64,000 nucleotides of DNA from Tubiluchus corallicola (Eukaryota; Priapulida; Priapulimorpha; Priapulimorphida; Tubiluchidae): assembly GCA_030141605.1 (NCBI GenBank), contig JAQGDQ010000770.1, forward strand, positions 34,158 through 98,157, in the 5' to 3' direction. This document shows, piece after piece, positions 1 through 18,100 of the stretch. Positions within the stretch are counted from its first letter, which is position 1; each line of letters begins with the position of its first letter. A program made the position numbers and the translations under genes. The notes beneath the pieces are model-generated. The model was given only the letters and a program-made list of their open reading frames with translations. It was not told where the DNA came from and ran no database searches.

Positions 1-3000
1 ATTCTTTGTGTCATTTTCATCTCTTACTACTGTGGCAAGATGCGCAAGCCACTCATTATGGGTATCGGTACTATCGGTTTGGCAATCTCTTTTTTCATGT
101 TCTGCATACCGCATTTTGTTTGGGGAGCGGGGTCGACAACAACAGCCGCAAGTCTGGCGAGCTTGACCAACAGGAAGCCGCCTGTGGACATGTGCGCTGC
201 AAATGAAACAATTGTTCAACAATGTGATGCCGCACAAGCTGGGCAGGACAATATGGCGTACATCATCTTTGTCATAGCAGAGATCATCCTGGGTGCAAGC
301 GGTTGTGCAAATTTTGCTTTATCAATAGCTTACCTTGATGATAATATCAGCAAAAAGTCAGCTCCTTTCCTTATAGGTAAGTCAGCATCATGTGTAGAAA
401 CAGTAGTATGTAAGGCTTGTGTACATCATGGAGAATTTTCTGTAAAGAAGTAGGTTCTACGTATGTCAATAAAATAAAATTAAACTGAATTGAAATAAGC
501 ATCGCTTGTTCTTTAAATCATTCTTAATATGCCTAACATGTTAAGGTTAATAGGTCAGATGGAAGTATTTTGGTGAGGGAAGATGTATGCACGCTTGAAC
601 TTGAAATTGAACTTGACCTCAATCTGTAGCATGAGGTCAAATAACACAATCTTTAGCAATGACCAATGAGTTAAGTTCTGGTGTGTCACAACTGAGTGCC
701 GTTGAGTACAAGACACCAGACAGTAGACGCCAAAATTCATAAAAAAGCGGAGAGGACAAAGTTATTGGAATTGGAGAAATGGACTGTTTACGCTGTAATG
801 GGTTTAATACCTTTGAACTTAACACAGTTCTACTGTAATGTGAAAGAAGTGAATTTTACTCTAAATCCACAGCTTGTGATAATCATGCAGTCAGACTTAT
901 ACGCAAAAAAGAGACAAAAAGGTAAAAACAAGATTGATTTACCATCACTCATTTAACAGACAACATTAGCACTAATGACTATTTATCCACTTACTCAGGG
1001 GACGCACACAAATAACAAATAACATGTGGGATATATGCCCTGGCGTAGGCAGCCGCTAGTCTTGAACTCAAGACTGCGAATTTGCAGTCCGGAATCTAAA
1101 CCACTCGGGGACCCAACCCAGGAAAAAAAATTTAGTATAAATTCTTCAGCTTCCATTTTCAGAGAGAATAACTAGAGTAGGTTTAGCATATAGGCGAACG
1201 TTTACAATTCCCCCGCGCACAAGAAATTAATTCGTGAAACGGATTCGGGATGGGGTTAGGGTTAAGCTTAGGGTATTTAAATTGTGTGGGGAATTGTAAA
1301 GTCCTTCCACCATACTCTGCATAAAATAAACAAATAAATAAATAAATAAATAGAAATTGTTACAACAAGGGACTATAAATACGTAAGGCAATTCAGTGTT
1401 CTTACTGTTGACATTGTTGTGTTTGTTTTTTCCAGCTATCAGTTCAGCTGTCCCGATGTTGGGACCAATGATCGGGTTGTTTCTAAGCAGTGCGTTTCTC
1501 AAGCTTTATGTCGATTTGTCAGGTAATTTATTACACTTTTACTGCCTTAGCTTTTATATGTAACGTAAATTAGTATCACCATAAATACTAATACTGTTTG
1601 CGCTTCAAGGAATTTCACAATTAATTATATTAGCTTTGAGCAATCGCCTCACTATGTAGTAACTATCACCTTCAATACTGTGGCGAATTAAATAGGTTTC
1701 ATGTTTGGGTCACAGTGTGCAGGTGGCAGCATCTACAGTGATGATCAATGGTAGCCGGAGCTATTAAGATGCTGGCAATAGAAGTGGAAGTGACTCATCA
1801 TCAAAATTGAGAAGATTTCGTTATTATTAACATTTTTGCCTAAGAGTGCCTTATCAACAACTCCTATTTCTCTCCTTTTTTATTTTATTTTGTCCGAGGA
1901 GTGTTGGCTTCACTTAGCCCTTTCAGTCCCAAATTATTTTTAATCAGAAAAAAATTTTTGGCTTGGTACTTTTGTTCAGTATGTCCATCTTGTTTACACA
2001 TAATAATTATTTTTTCTACCTCTGCCCGCGTGCTAAATATAGCCTGTATCCCACGGGATACATTGGGATTCAATGGAAGCGTAAAATGTGCTTCATTTTG
2101 CAACTGCTGATAGTTTTTTTAAAGCATTTAAAACATTTAGTACGCATGCTAAGCTGATCTGTACAAAGTCGTCTCTAAAGTGCTGTACCTTGCGCAGTTT
2201 TTATGCTCTGTAGATTTTCTACTTTGCCATTTTATCACCATTTTTAGTCTATTGTTATTGGCTTAAATCAAAATAACTATTAACAGATCAAATAGCTGTC
2301 AGTTTTAAAATTTTAGTAATTTTAAAAGCAGAGAATATTCTCGTATCCCACGGGATACAACGGGTATGAAAGGGTTAAGTATTTTTGAATGTTTACTTTG
2401 CAGACACCAATATCAAGCACACAGATCCTGAATGGATTGGAGCATGGTGGTTGGGATTTCTTGTCAACTCTCTGGGATTATTTGTATGCGCAGTTCCGAT
2501 GCTTCTGTTTCCCAGAGAAATTGCTCGCAAACCCAAGCAACAGAATCCAACTAAGAATGACGAACAGTCAGCACAGGAGATGAAGCTAATTAAAACATCC
2601 AATGACAACAAAGCCGATAACTCACTCAGTGTGGAAAACGGAACCTTATTGAAAGCAGACACGGACGACAAGGACATCAATAGTGTATCACAAGAAAAGC
2701 AAGAAACAACGGAAGCTGAGCTCGTTAATAAGATATTTACAAATCCCTTGGATCTATTGAAATCAATTGTAGAACTATTGAAAAACCGAACGTATTTATT
2801 TTTAATACTAGGGACAACATGTGAAGTGTGGTACTACCCAGTGTATTTTCTCTTTCTGCCAAAGTATCTTGAAGCTCAATTTGGCGTTTCCAGATCAGAT
2901 GCTTCTCTTATGAACGGTAGGTTGAAATGGTGACTACAGGAACAAAAGGTCAAAATAACCTCTTTAAGTTAAACTAATTTTTAAATTGTCCAGAAGTTTT

Positions 3001-5712
3001 CTCCCTCGCAGACTTTGCCAGCTGATTGGCAGGTACCAACATCAAGCGCGCCGATCTTGAATGGATTGGAGTATGGTATAGGATTACTTGTGTATGTGCA
3101 CTTCCGATACTTCTGTCCCAAGCTCTACACTTTTTGAAAGCTTCTTTAAAAATAAAGATAAGTTTTAAGACTAAAATGTCATTTTCGACGTTTTGTCTTT
3201 TTTGACCATCGCAAGTGTCACTGAGCACTAACCTATTTCCAAGTTAAAAGGATGGCCAACCTTAATCGCCTTACTGTTCTCGCTATTTAAAAATTAACTT
3301 GCTTTTGTTTGCTGACTAAGCCAAGGATGTACAGAGCCCAACACTAAATTTGTTATTAACATTTAAGCCTCCTCATATCCTATAACTGGAATGTTGTTAA
3401 GGGAGTTTACATATTGAACCATCAAGTGTTACGTGAATTCTAGCCAAAAGCTTTCAAAGCCTTTTTATACATTTGCTGTCTGCTTGACAATGATTCCCTC
3501 GTTTAAGCATCCAACAGCCAGGCATTTTAACAATTATTTGCTTTAGGTTTTGGTAATGTATAGTATCTGTATAGCGATTATTATTTATTTTTATAGGATG
3601 TCTATTGTTCACTATTGTTATTGGTCTACCTATTGGTGGTTTTCTGATGAAAAGATTGAAGGTTCAACTTCGTGGCTACATTTTGTTAGTAACCATCAGC
3701 GTTTGTATTAAGATCGTTGGTACCATTGCCAATATGTTTAATGGTTGTCCGACAACACATTTAGCAGGAAATGCTAGCCTGGATACTGGGTGCGTTTGTT
3801 CATAGCGGTATTTTTGCCACGTTGTTGTGATCATCATTGTAATTTATGTTCTTTGTTTAGTAGCTTTTGCTTAGTTTTAATCTATATCTTTTAGATGCTG
3901 TCCATTGTTCTTTATTATAGAGTTATAAATTGTGGTCGTAATTTTGATTTTCATTACGGTAGTTATCATCGTCATCATCATCGCCACAATCAAAATTATC
4001 ACCATTACCATTATCACTATCATAACGGATAGTTTTTTAACAGTTGGAACTATGCAGCTGGCTGTGAACTATGTGACTGTGATAGTCAAAGATATGGACC
4101 CGTGTGTGGAAGTGACGGTTACACTTATTTCAGTCCATGCTATGCTGGCTGTACTGCAATAAATTCAACTGCCTATCCTAAGGTATAGTTTTTTAATTCT
4201 TTGCAGCTTCAAAAATACTGATTAATGACATATTCAGTGTTTAAAAAGTTAGTTATGTTGTAGATGTTAGATGGCGTGACGTGGCGAATTTCCGTGATTG
4301 GAATTTTGAAGCCAAACATGTCTGAAAGGAAGTAAACGTGAAAAAGTCTGGTTAAACCTTTGTTTCCTTATTAAAAAAATCATCATAAATGAGACACAAT
4401 TAATAATTAATTATGAATTTGTTTCACGATCTAAGTTATTCCTGGTAAAAGTAACATATTTCGTGGTAATTCCTTTAGTGTAAAAATATTTTAGAATGTC
4501 TTAGAAGACGTTCATTGATCAGAAGAACACAAGTAATGAAGTATGACATGGGACTTGTACACACAAGGTCACTGGTTCAAACCCAATTTTTATACTTATA
4601 AGTATAAAGTTTATAATATAAAATTAATAGGTAGTTTCTGCATCTGAGACATTATCTAAACGCATTTTACAACAACAGGTGTATTCTTCATGTTCCTGCC
4701 TGCAATCGAGTACTGTTGGCAGTGCAGTGGAAGGAAGATGTCTTCCAGAATGCAAGTCTCGCCTGATCTTGTTCTTGGCGATTTTTGGAACAACAATGAT
4801 TCTCGTTGCTCCTCTTCACGTGGCGGCGCTGATGGCAAAGTTGAGGTCTGTTACCAAGGAGCAAAAGCCGCTGGCGTTCGGAATGATGTCGTTTACTTTT
4901 AGTGTATTTAGTAAGTTCAAATAATTTTAGTTTAAATACTTTGAGCATTACCAAAAATGTAGTGTGAACAGTTGCAAATCTGCCAATCTTTCTACTTCAT
5001 GCGCTCTGATACCAAACGGTACACAATATCTTCCAGTTTATTTTGGATTCTACTGTAATATGTATTCATTTTGATAATAAAGATTACCAGGAAACGTCTA
5101 GCGTTTGTTTATTCAAAAATTTTACAATCAGCACAGCACTATCCTAACACAAATGTTGCTGTTCTCACGTTAGAATTTCAACTGGAGAATAATAATTTTA
5201 TAATAATAATGATCTTCACACATTGATATCTGCTTAATAGAATAATAATTTTGTTGTTTTTAAATGATAATTACAAAAAATGAACTATTCAGCTTACGCG
5301 AGAGAAATCAGGTCCATGGGTGTTGTATCAGCTCAACAAATACTTGAAATTTTCTTTTTCAGCATTTTTGCCTGGTCCTATTGTTAGTGGAACCCTTGTG
5401 GACACTGCTTGTCTCCTATGGAACAAGAAAACGTGCGACACTAGTGGCAAAACTGGGAACTGTTTACTGTACGACAACGACAGACTGAGATTTGTAATGC
5501 ACGGAACTGCCTTGGGGTTCTTTCTTCTCACAGTCATGTTCTACCTCCTTGCCATGCGTAGTGCACCAGGAGGCTTCCTTGGAGAAGAGGTGGCACCTTC
5601 TAAAACAACAACAGACAATCAAGATAGTGAAAAACCAGAAAAAACACAAGAAGAAGTAGATGAAAATGTGTTAGTAGATGATTTAAGTAACTCTTTACTC
5701 AATATAACATGA
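1..5712 (+). CDS. OATP/SLCO organic anion transporter, copy 1 (5' end outside window)
   Basis: Multi-pass plasma-membrane solute carrier of the organic anion transporting polypeptide family. Visible exons: 1-376, 1436-1522, 2404-2916, 3597-3789, 4044-4182, 4679-4910, 5363-5712, with exit phases 1,1,1,2,0,1 and a TGA stop. By comparison with copy 2, about 81 N-terminal residues are missing. The OATP signature reads [11 protein letters not shown] in the third visible exon. The exon 4044-4182 encodes the cysteine-rich Kazal-type extracellular loop ([19 protein letters not shown]). Exon 2404-2916 is 120 bp longer than its counterpart in copy 2, giving a longer, charged cytoplasmic loop before EIVELLKN-like sequence ([13 protein letters not shown]). 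The C-terminal tail is acidic and ends LLNIT. This copy is the most divergent of the four. Family assignment is firm; the substrate cannot be told from sequence. Confidence 0.9.
1038..1122 (-). repeat. tRNA-like sequence, probable SINE head, in OATP copy 1 intron
   Basis: On the minus strand a box A-like stretch (CGAGTGGTTTAGATTCCGG, 1089-1107) is followed by a box B-like stretch (GAGTTCAAGACTAG, near 1057-1070), with a self-complementary anticodon-arm-like GACTGC/GCAGTC between them. The loop sizes do not fit a functional tRNA, so a tRNA-derived SINE head or tRNA pseudogene fits better. Plus-strand A-rich sequence begins at 1122. Confidence 0.4.
1914..2378. mobile_element. piggyBac-like MITE in OATP copy 1 intron
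   Basis: Imperfect terminal inverted repeats: left TTAGCCCTTTCAGTCCC at 1914, right reverse complement TTAACCCTTTCATACCC ending at 2378. The right end keeps a TTAA, the piggyBac target site; the left TTAG would be a one-base decay of it. The 465-bp interior holds two copies of the inverted motif GTATCCC-AC-GGGATAC (2046-2061 and 2343-2358) and no transposase frame. The right end lies 25 bp before the splice acceptor of the next exon. Confidence 0.6.
3033..3122 (+). pseudogene. relic of OATP exon (duplicate of 2404-2916 start)
   Basis: Closely matches the first ~110 bp of the exon at 2404-2916, from the ACCAATATCAAGC stretch through GAATGGATTGGA to the CTTCCGATACTTCTGT stretch, with small deletions and substitutions. 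The deletions break the reading frame, so it is a non-functional exon duplicate 120 bp downstream of the real exon. Confidence 0.7.
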
Positions 5713-5997
5713 AGAAACCAAATAGTCAATTATTGTCGGTACTGTGAGACCACTTGCGCAACTGAAAACCAGTGACGTTTGTAAAAAAAGCAGACATTAA
5801 CGAGCATTAGTGGTAACTTTTAGGTTGCTTCGTATTAAATGTGTATTAGTGTCGATTCAGTGATTCTGTGCTAGAATAGCTTTTACCTTATGTTTGTTTG
5901 AATAGGACTAGCTGGAATCTGTATCACCTAGTAACGTTTCAAGTGTCGAAATTGTATGCGTCTGTTTACCTCACATATTGCTGTACAATAATATGTA

Positions 5998-6003
5998 AAT
6001 AAA
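5998..6003 (+). terminator. poly(A) signal AATAAA of OATP copy 1
   Basis: AATAAA lies 286 bp after the stop codon and is the first canonical polyadenylation hexamer downstream of the gene. Confidence 0.55.
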
Positions 6004-6847
6004 ACATTTCATTGAACACTCAAAGAGTTACTTTTAGCAATTTTCTCGCCTTTCTTTGTATTTCAAATCTGAGAAACGCAAAAATTAGCGAGAATGAAGA
6101 ATGTATGTGAGCTCTGCTAACATATTTAAGGTCCTTAATTTTTAAACCAGAACGTAATGTCATGAAATACATAATTTGTTGCAATTGATAGTCAAAAGTT
6201 TTTCTCCGTCAGCCTAAGTATCAGAGTTATTATATTATTATAACAGTATTATCCCTTGTACTGGTTGTTGTAAAATAAATTTGTTCTATCCTATTCTATT
6301 TCATTTCATTCCATTCCATTCTATACTAGTGCATGTAATTAAATTACGTCGGCCAGTCGTTAAGAAATCGAATTCAGTCTGCTCCGAGGAACTTTACATT
6401 TTCTCTGCCAGTTTTTATGATGGTAATTCCTCCGCTCAGTAATACAATTAAATCCCGTTAAAGATAAATGGGTTCGGTTTGGTTTTTTTTGTGTGGTTCG
6501 GTTTATATTTTACATACGTTTCGAAGTCTCTGCCAGGTTACTTGCTACAACTATAGCCCATCATCACTGTAAAATATAATCAAAGTTTATGAATTACTAC
6601 AACAAGATATAAATGCACGATGACCTTTGCGTGTCCTTCAGGCTTATCATCGTGAAGAATGATTACTTAACGTTGATCATGTGATGGGTTTTTAACGACA
6701 AGCAGCAAGGCATTTGTACAACTAGTAAAATTATAAATGGTGGAAAGTGACATTTCATTCTTCTCATAAGCGAGGTTTATAAAACGAGTAAAAGAAATGA
6801 TCTATAATGTCAATGCTTTAACAATGGAAGATGTGACTTTAACATGT

Positions 6848-7365
6848 CCAGGGCGGGTTAACCACTAGGCTAATAAGGCTATAGCCATAAACCCTAAATT
6901 TTTATAGACATTCGGAGTCCCGAGCCCGATGACAAATTAAATAGAGATAATGTTATTTAGTAAACATGAAAACAAAATTATTCAAACTGAACATATTAAA
7001 ATAAGTATTATTTGCTTTTCATTTTTGTAAACGTCGGTACGCATTTCAGCGATTGAACCTATACTGTACACGGAATATTAAATTTCCATTTTTCACTATA
7101 GATCCAACTCAACACATTTGGTAATAGGATGCCTTGCGCCAAAACATTAGAACACAGGCTTGGCCACAAATGCAACTAGAGCACTGTCAGTTTTAGACTC
7201 ATCGGTAATTTGACACAAAGTATTTTTGGCACATAGATTACTTGGACACATAAATCATTTGGATGCATCGGTCATTTAGACTCTAACATTTAATACTTGT
7301 AAGAGCAGGGGATTTAGACAATTTGCAATACATTTTCTCATTGTCCATTGTGTAACAGTGGAACC
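6848..7365 (+). mobile_element. diverged copy of the hAT-like element seen at 37282-38106
   Basis: Starts CAGGGCGGGTTAACCACTAG and follows the 37282 copy along its length (AATAAGGCTATAGCC; GATTGAACCTATACTG; TTTTTCACTATAGA; TAGGATGC), with many indels. The right end could not be placed. No transposase frame remains. Confidence 0.55.
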
Positions 7366-8789
7366 GTCGTACTTTTTTTTATTTTCCACAGCTTAGTCCA
7401 TTTTTCTGTAGTTGGATTTCCAATACAGAAATCTTAACCTACTTGTCTGTTTGGACAGGTAAATCTAGTTTCGCTGTTTATCTCTCGCCGTCCCGTTAGC
7501 ACAAATAGTTAGGACAAGAAGGTAGGTAAACCTGGGGGCAACTATAACGTAGATGATTTTGTGTTCTTGGGACCTAACTTAACGTTCAGTTGTTTGAATA
7601 GGTTGACAAACGTCATTATCCTACGTCCTGTGTGAAATTGTGTTCGAAGTGACTAAGAGAGAAAATCGGGATGACAAACCTGATTAGTATAAGGTTACTT
7701 TTGCGAATTATAGAGCACAGTGTTATAGAGTGACAAATGGATATGAAACTGTGATAATGTTGTGACTGAGTACAAAGTCTTCGTTTAAATATTATAGCAT
7801 CGTTTCAGTCAGCTGACAGGTACGGCAGACATGTTAAGGAGTGAAACTTGATTCGTGCGAAGCTAAGGACGTTTGGTTGTATAACAGTGTGACGTGGTTG
7901 CTACGAAATCCGGGCTATATACAAAAAAGGTCATTATATACTGTTATAATTCTGTTATAATTGTACAGCATAATAGGCGCAACTAAAAAACTTTAGTATA
8001 GGGATAATTTAAATATTTTACTAAGGTCCAAATTTTGTTGTTTTGCTACACATGATAGAAATCAATGTTTTTAGTTGAGTATTAGTATTAAGTAGCTATT
8101 GTGACAAATTCTGAAATAGATAATTTTTAGGTTTTGACTAACACTTTGTTATCTATATATATCAGCATTTTAACCCATCAGGTTCACAGTTCTCCAACCG
8201 TCTCACAAGGTTGTATGACAAGTCTTTATCAAGCGATATCCCGAAATAGACTAGTTTAAATATTTTTAGTTTTGACTATGAAATTTGTTGCCTAAGGCTT
8301 ATTTTTCACTTGAACAACTTGAAAACTTAAACAAGTTGCCATAGGATGTTTACTCGCTTGTGGAAACTAAGCGACTAAATGACCAAATTTTCCTCATCAC
8401 CTCTGTTGTCGAGTTTTGTGTTTGCTCGGAGGCTTTCCTTGTCAAGTTTTCCTAGTTGAGTTGGCGCATCCAGTAAGTTTTTTTCGTGTTGTCCATGCAG
8501 ACAATGTTTGCTCTATTAAATCAGAGGAGTTGCCATTACTTTTTCGCTGATTTAGAGTAACAATGAGTTTTTAATAAGCAAGGGTAAGCGTTCCCCTTGT
8601 TTGTTACTTTGCTGTGCTATGTATATGTACGTATACAGTTATTATACATAAGCCTAAATCTATATTTAAGATGATATTGTACACATTCAACATAGAACAT
8701 TAACGCTTTATTATAAGGGCCCAGAACAATATTTTTTCGTGTCTATATAAAATAAAATAGCTGCAAAAATGAAATGAAATGAAAAAAGT

Positions 8790-8889
8790 AAATAATTAAA
8801 ATTTAGGTAGATAATAGATAATTTAAATAATTAATAATTAAATAATTAAAATTTAGGTAGATAATAGATAATTTAAATAATTAATAGTT
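8790..8889. repeat. tandem repeat, 2 x 50 bp
   Basis: The unit beginning AATAATTAAAATTTAGGTAG occurs at 8791 and again at 8841 with almost no difference, ending about 90 bp before the ATG of OATP copy 2. Confidence 0.8.
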
Positions 8890-8979
8890 AAATTAATGAA
8901 AAGTAATGAAGTTATTTTAAAGCTAATATTCCAATACATTGCGTTGCTTAATTTTAGGCAGCCCAGTCAATAGAACAAA

Positions 8980-14084
<5,105 letters not shown>

Positions 14085-14146
14085 ATCCAGAGTAGTTCCC
14101 TGTACATAGGAAACAAATGAAACAAAAACTTGTTTTTTGTATATTT

Positions 14147-14152
14147 AATAAA
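14147..14152 (+). terminator. poly(A) signal AATAAA of OATP copy 2
   Basis: AATAAA 63 bp after the stop codon, followed by a GT-rich stretch (AGTGTTTAATCTTGTTGCTTG) of the kind found downstream of cleavage sites. Confidence 0.7.
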
Positions 14153-15085
14153 AGTGTTTAATCTTGTTGCTTGTGTTGTTTTACATTTATAATGCAGCAT
14201 TATAATGCTTTGAGAGTAATAATTGCGTTTTTATATAAGTTGCTGTGGTGTGCCCTGCATACAAAATGTGTCTTCCCAGTTTTCTTGAAAAGTTTGCATC
14301 TTTTCTTCACCTTATGTTTTAAGACTAAATAATACGCATTTTATCTGCCACAGATAATAAAAGTAAGAGATTTAGTGTGTGCGGTGCTAAATTCCTAATT
14401 AAAGAATTTTAGTGGATCGCGCTGTCAAGGGCTAGAAGACGAGGTTTTAAATTTCACGGCCTCTTATAGTTTACCTTCAGCCACAAGTATAGAGTAGATA
14501 CTTGGAGGTCCTGCCTGTAGTGAACAATGATTTTCAAAGAAAAACTCAGTGCTTTAACCTAAAGAATATGATAAATTGAAAAATTTACAAGTTACTGCAC
14601 TAAAACGCATCAAATGGCAGGCAGAGCTGTTATTGTACTGCAGCGCGATTTTTGTCAGCAGTCAAAACGTCCAATGGCATAATGAACAATGGCCAATTAG
14701 GGAAAATCAAAAGCTAACTTGATCAGTCAAATATATGTTATGTCTCCAATGGTGTAATGCTGCCAACAGCCCTTCAGTCCAGTCTGTTAACCCGGTCTTG
14801 CAGGCATCACGGTTTTGTCACCTGCAAAAACAAGGATATCTGTCCAGCCCAACCTATGCAGATAAAAACGAAAATGAGTAGTTGTTGACATAATAAAGCC
14901 TGACAAAAGTCAGTCGGCATTTTAGCGCTTGTAAAATGTATTTCTCAATTTTAATTACAACTGATTAAATTCCTGTCTTTGCAGTTTATACAAGTTAAGA
15001 AGTTTGTAAATAAGCTATTTTCCTTTTAGCGCATTTGCAGAATGAAATGCAAAGTTATTTATATGGTTATAATTATTGTTTATAG
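14153..15085. other. intergenic, OATP copies 2 to 3
   Basis: About 0.9 kb with no recognisable exon or repeat. It should hold the promoter of copy 3; no clear TATA box was identified. Confidence 0.4.
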
Positions 15086-15105
15086 ATACGTAGGAAGCAA
15101 TAAAA

Positions 15106-18100
15106 ATGGCATTGCCAGTGAAAGCTGACAAAAGAGAAGGCAGATTGTGTGGAATTAGTCAGTGTCGTCCACGTTTTATTCAACGCTTTGCAAACATTTA
15201 TTGCTTCGGTCTCTTTTACGTGCTTAACATGTTGTTCAGAGGAATGTATTGGGGCGTTTTCATGGGCGTAGTCACTACAGTAGAGAAACGCTTCAACTTA
15301 AAGACTCGAGAGATTGGTCTCCTTCTTGCCGTCAATGAAATCGGCCACATTCTCTGCGTCGTCATCATCTCTTATTACGGTGGGAAGAAGCGAAAGCCAT
15401 TGGTCATGGGAATTTTTCAGCTACTTTTTGCATTCTCTCTACTCTTATATGCTACGCCACATTTTATATTTGGTCCTGGGACAGTGTCCAACGCTGCTAT
15501 TTCCACCAACAACAGCAATGTTACAGAGGGTAGTGGTATGTGTCATGCAAAAGAACCTATTAATAATAATGGCACTGCCTGTGATAGTACTGCAATGGAT
15601 AGCGTTGAAAATAGGACTGCGTACTTCATATTTGCACTTGCAAACTTTCTGCTTGGGGCATGTGCATCTGCATATTATTCTCTAGGCTTGGCATATTTGG
15701 ATGATAATGTAGAGAGGGATACAGCACCTGTATTGATAGGTATATTGACACTGCAAGTGTTACTTTGGTTGATAAATGCTAGAATTTTACGCAATGTAGA
15801 AAGCCTCTCAAAGAAAATTAAGAAAACATTTAAAATGAGCTTCATTTACTATAAATTTCCAACTTTCCCATTTAGCTGTTGGAGTTTTGTGATATTTTTT
15901 TTAATATTCATCACGTTGCAAGCCAGAATTCAGAACTCAATAACCGTGCATTTTTAGCTTGTGTTCATGACAAGACGAGAACCTAGCTCATTATCAAAGG
16001 TAACCGTTTAGATAAACCAGTGAACTTCGGTGGTGAATCAAACTCAGTAATGGTCAACTTAAGGTCATTCAGTCATTTGTTTCATTGAACACCACTTTTG
16101 TCTATAACTATAGATATAAATAATCACTTATCTGCGCTAATAGGCGCAGTAGGAGAATATATCTTTGGGAATTAATTGAGACACAAAAGCATTTTTTGAA
16201 TCAGGATGTTATTTAGTATTGTTGTAAAAGTCTTCTCTTCAATTGACCTTGGGAATTTTTTTAGGGCCGGTTGAATTTTATGACCAACACAAAGCATCAG
16301 CCTTAGCAAACACGTCTTTGCTGACCTTTTTTGTCAGCATTTAATGCAGTCCAGATTATCATATTAGTTTAGATTACCATGTCATGTATATTTGCTGTGA
16401 TTTCTTAATAAAATGTAGCCACATGACCGCTAGTAACTATTTTCCTAAACATGTCACGATTTTCTTTTTTTGCTCCACACATCTCATTAAATTCGTTCAT
16501 TTATGCAGGTGTGACAAACTCACTGCCCATGTTTGGACCAATGCTGGGTTATTTCCTGAGCGCACTATGCATCAGTATTTACGTCGATCTTTCAGGTGAG
16601 GTAACATTTTCAAATGATGTGTTAACGCTTTATATTTATATTGAATTGCTACATTTTCTAACTTATACCTCATTCATAGCTGTAACTAAAAATGACAAGT
16701 GAGTCGCTGTCCATTTGTCCATGGCTCAGTTTGATTTCATTATACTATCAATAAGGGGTTGCCAGCATCATTAATATCAACTGCCACTAGAAATTTGTAT
16801 GTATATTTTTCTGTTCAATTTTTTGGAATTAATCATTAGCTTGCAGCAATTTCAAAAGGCAGCTATTAATCACCTGACATCAGAAGCAAGCGCCAAATCT
16901 TGAAGAGAAAAACAACGTACAGTAATGTATTTATTACAGGCACAAATTTAAACCCGTCCGATCATCAGTGGATAGGGGCTTGGTGGCTTGGGTTTGTAAT
17001 TACATCCATATTATTGTTTATTGTTGCTGGACCATTGATGCTGTTTCCAAAATACATGCCAAAGACTTTATCCAAAGCGGCGGAAGGAGAGCTGGAGGAA
17101 GAGCAACTTCAGAAAAAGCCACATTCATCGTACGAAAATATAGCTTTAAATGTGGCAGAAATTCCAACAGAACTTCTAAAGGACATCTGGCGTTTAGCCA
17201 AGAACAAAGTCTTCGTATTTTTGACTCTTGGCAGCTGCCTGGAGAATTGGCAAATTGTCCTGTATTATATGTTTTTGCCAAAGTACGCCGAAGTGCAGTT
17301 TGGACTGTCCCCCTCTGAAGCGAATGTATTGAATGGTAAGCAAATGTGCACGTTTTTAGATTTGCATGATTATCTTATTATGTATTACAACAATACAAGT
17401 TGTAAAAATATAACAGAACAGTTTTGTGACGTTATGAATAACTAATCAATTTTTCAAAATTTCAACCTTCAGATCATCAGTAGATCTAGCGCTTAGTGGC
17501 TTGGTAAAGTCAAGCTTTTACTAAGCAGTGATGATTATGCGAGTACGATTTAGCAGCAAGTTTTTTACTAAATGTTTTAACAAAAGGAATTCATAAAACA
17601 ACAATAATTTTATTTATAAAAAACAACTTTTTTTCTTTAGATGCATTGTTTCTATGTAAACTGTATGATGATGCTAAACCAAGCATTTAGGTGTATTGTC
17701 TCTGCATATTGTGCTTTATCATACTGTATTGTATTGTATTGCATTGTATTGCATTGCATTGCATTGCATTGTATTGCATTGCATTGCATTGCATTGTATT
17801 GTATTGCATTGCATTGCATTGCGTTGCGTTGCGTTTTGTTGCATTGCATTGCATTGCATTGCATTGCATTGCATTGCATTGCATTGCATTGTATTATACT
17901 GTACTGAACTACACTCCATTACACTACACTGCACTGCACTGCACTGTACTGTATTGTATTGTGTTGTATTATATTGTGTTGTACTGTATCAATAAGCTCA
18001 TTATTATCATCTTAAAAGTTTTCTGATTATAATGCTTTTATATTATTTTCCATTAGGTGTCCTAATCGCGTTTATGACATTTGGTCTTCTTGTTGGCGGT

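Larger units (their letters stand above)
6004..8957. other. intergenic, OATP copies 1 to 2
   Basis: No coding exon was recognised. It holds an ATTCC-like simple repeat near 6285-6325, a decayed copy of the hAT-like repeat family from about 6848 to 7365, and a 2 x 50 bp tandem repeat at 8790-8889 just before copy 2. Confidence 0.5.

Noticed and set aside
4560-4592. Box B-like GGTTCAAACCC at about 4575
   Set aside because: No matching box A or tRNA fold upstream; a lone match is expected by chance or is a SINE crumb.
17652-18026. Overlapping frames on both strands with CIALH or MQCNA repeats
   Set aside because: Artefacts of the TGCAT pentanucleotide repeat.
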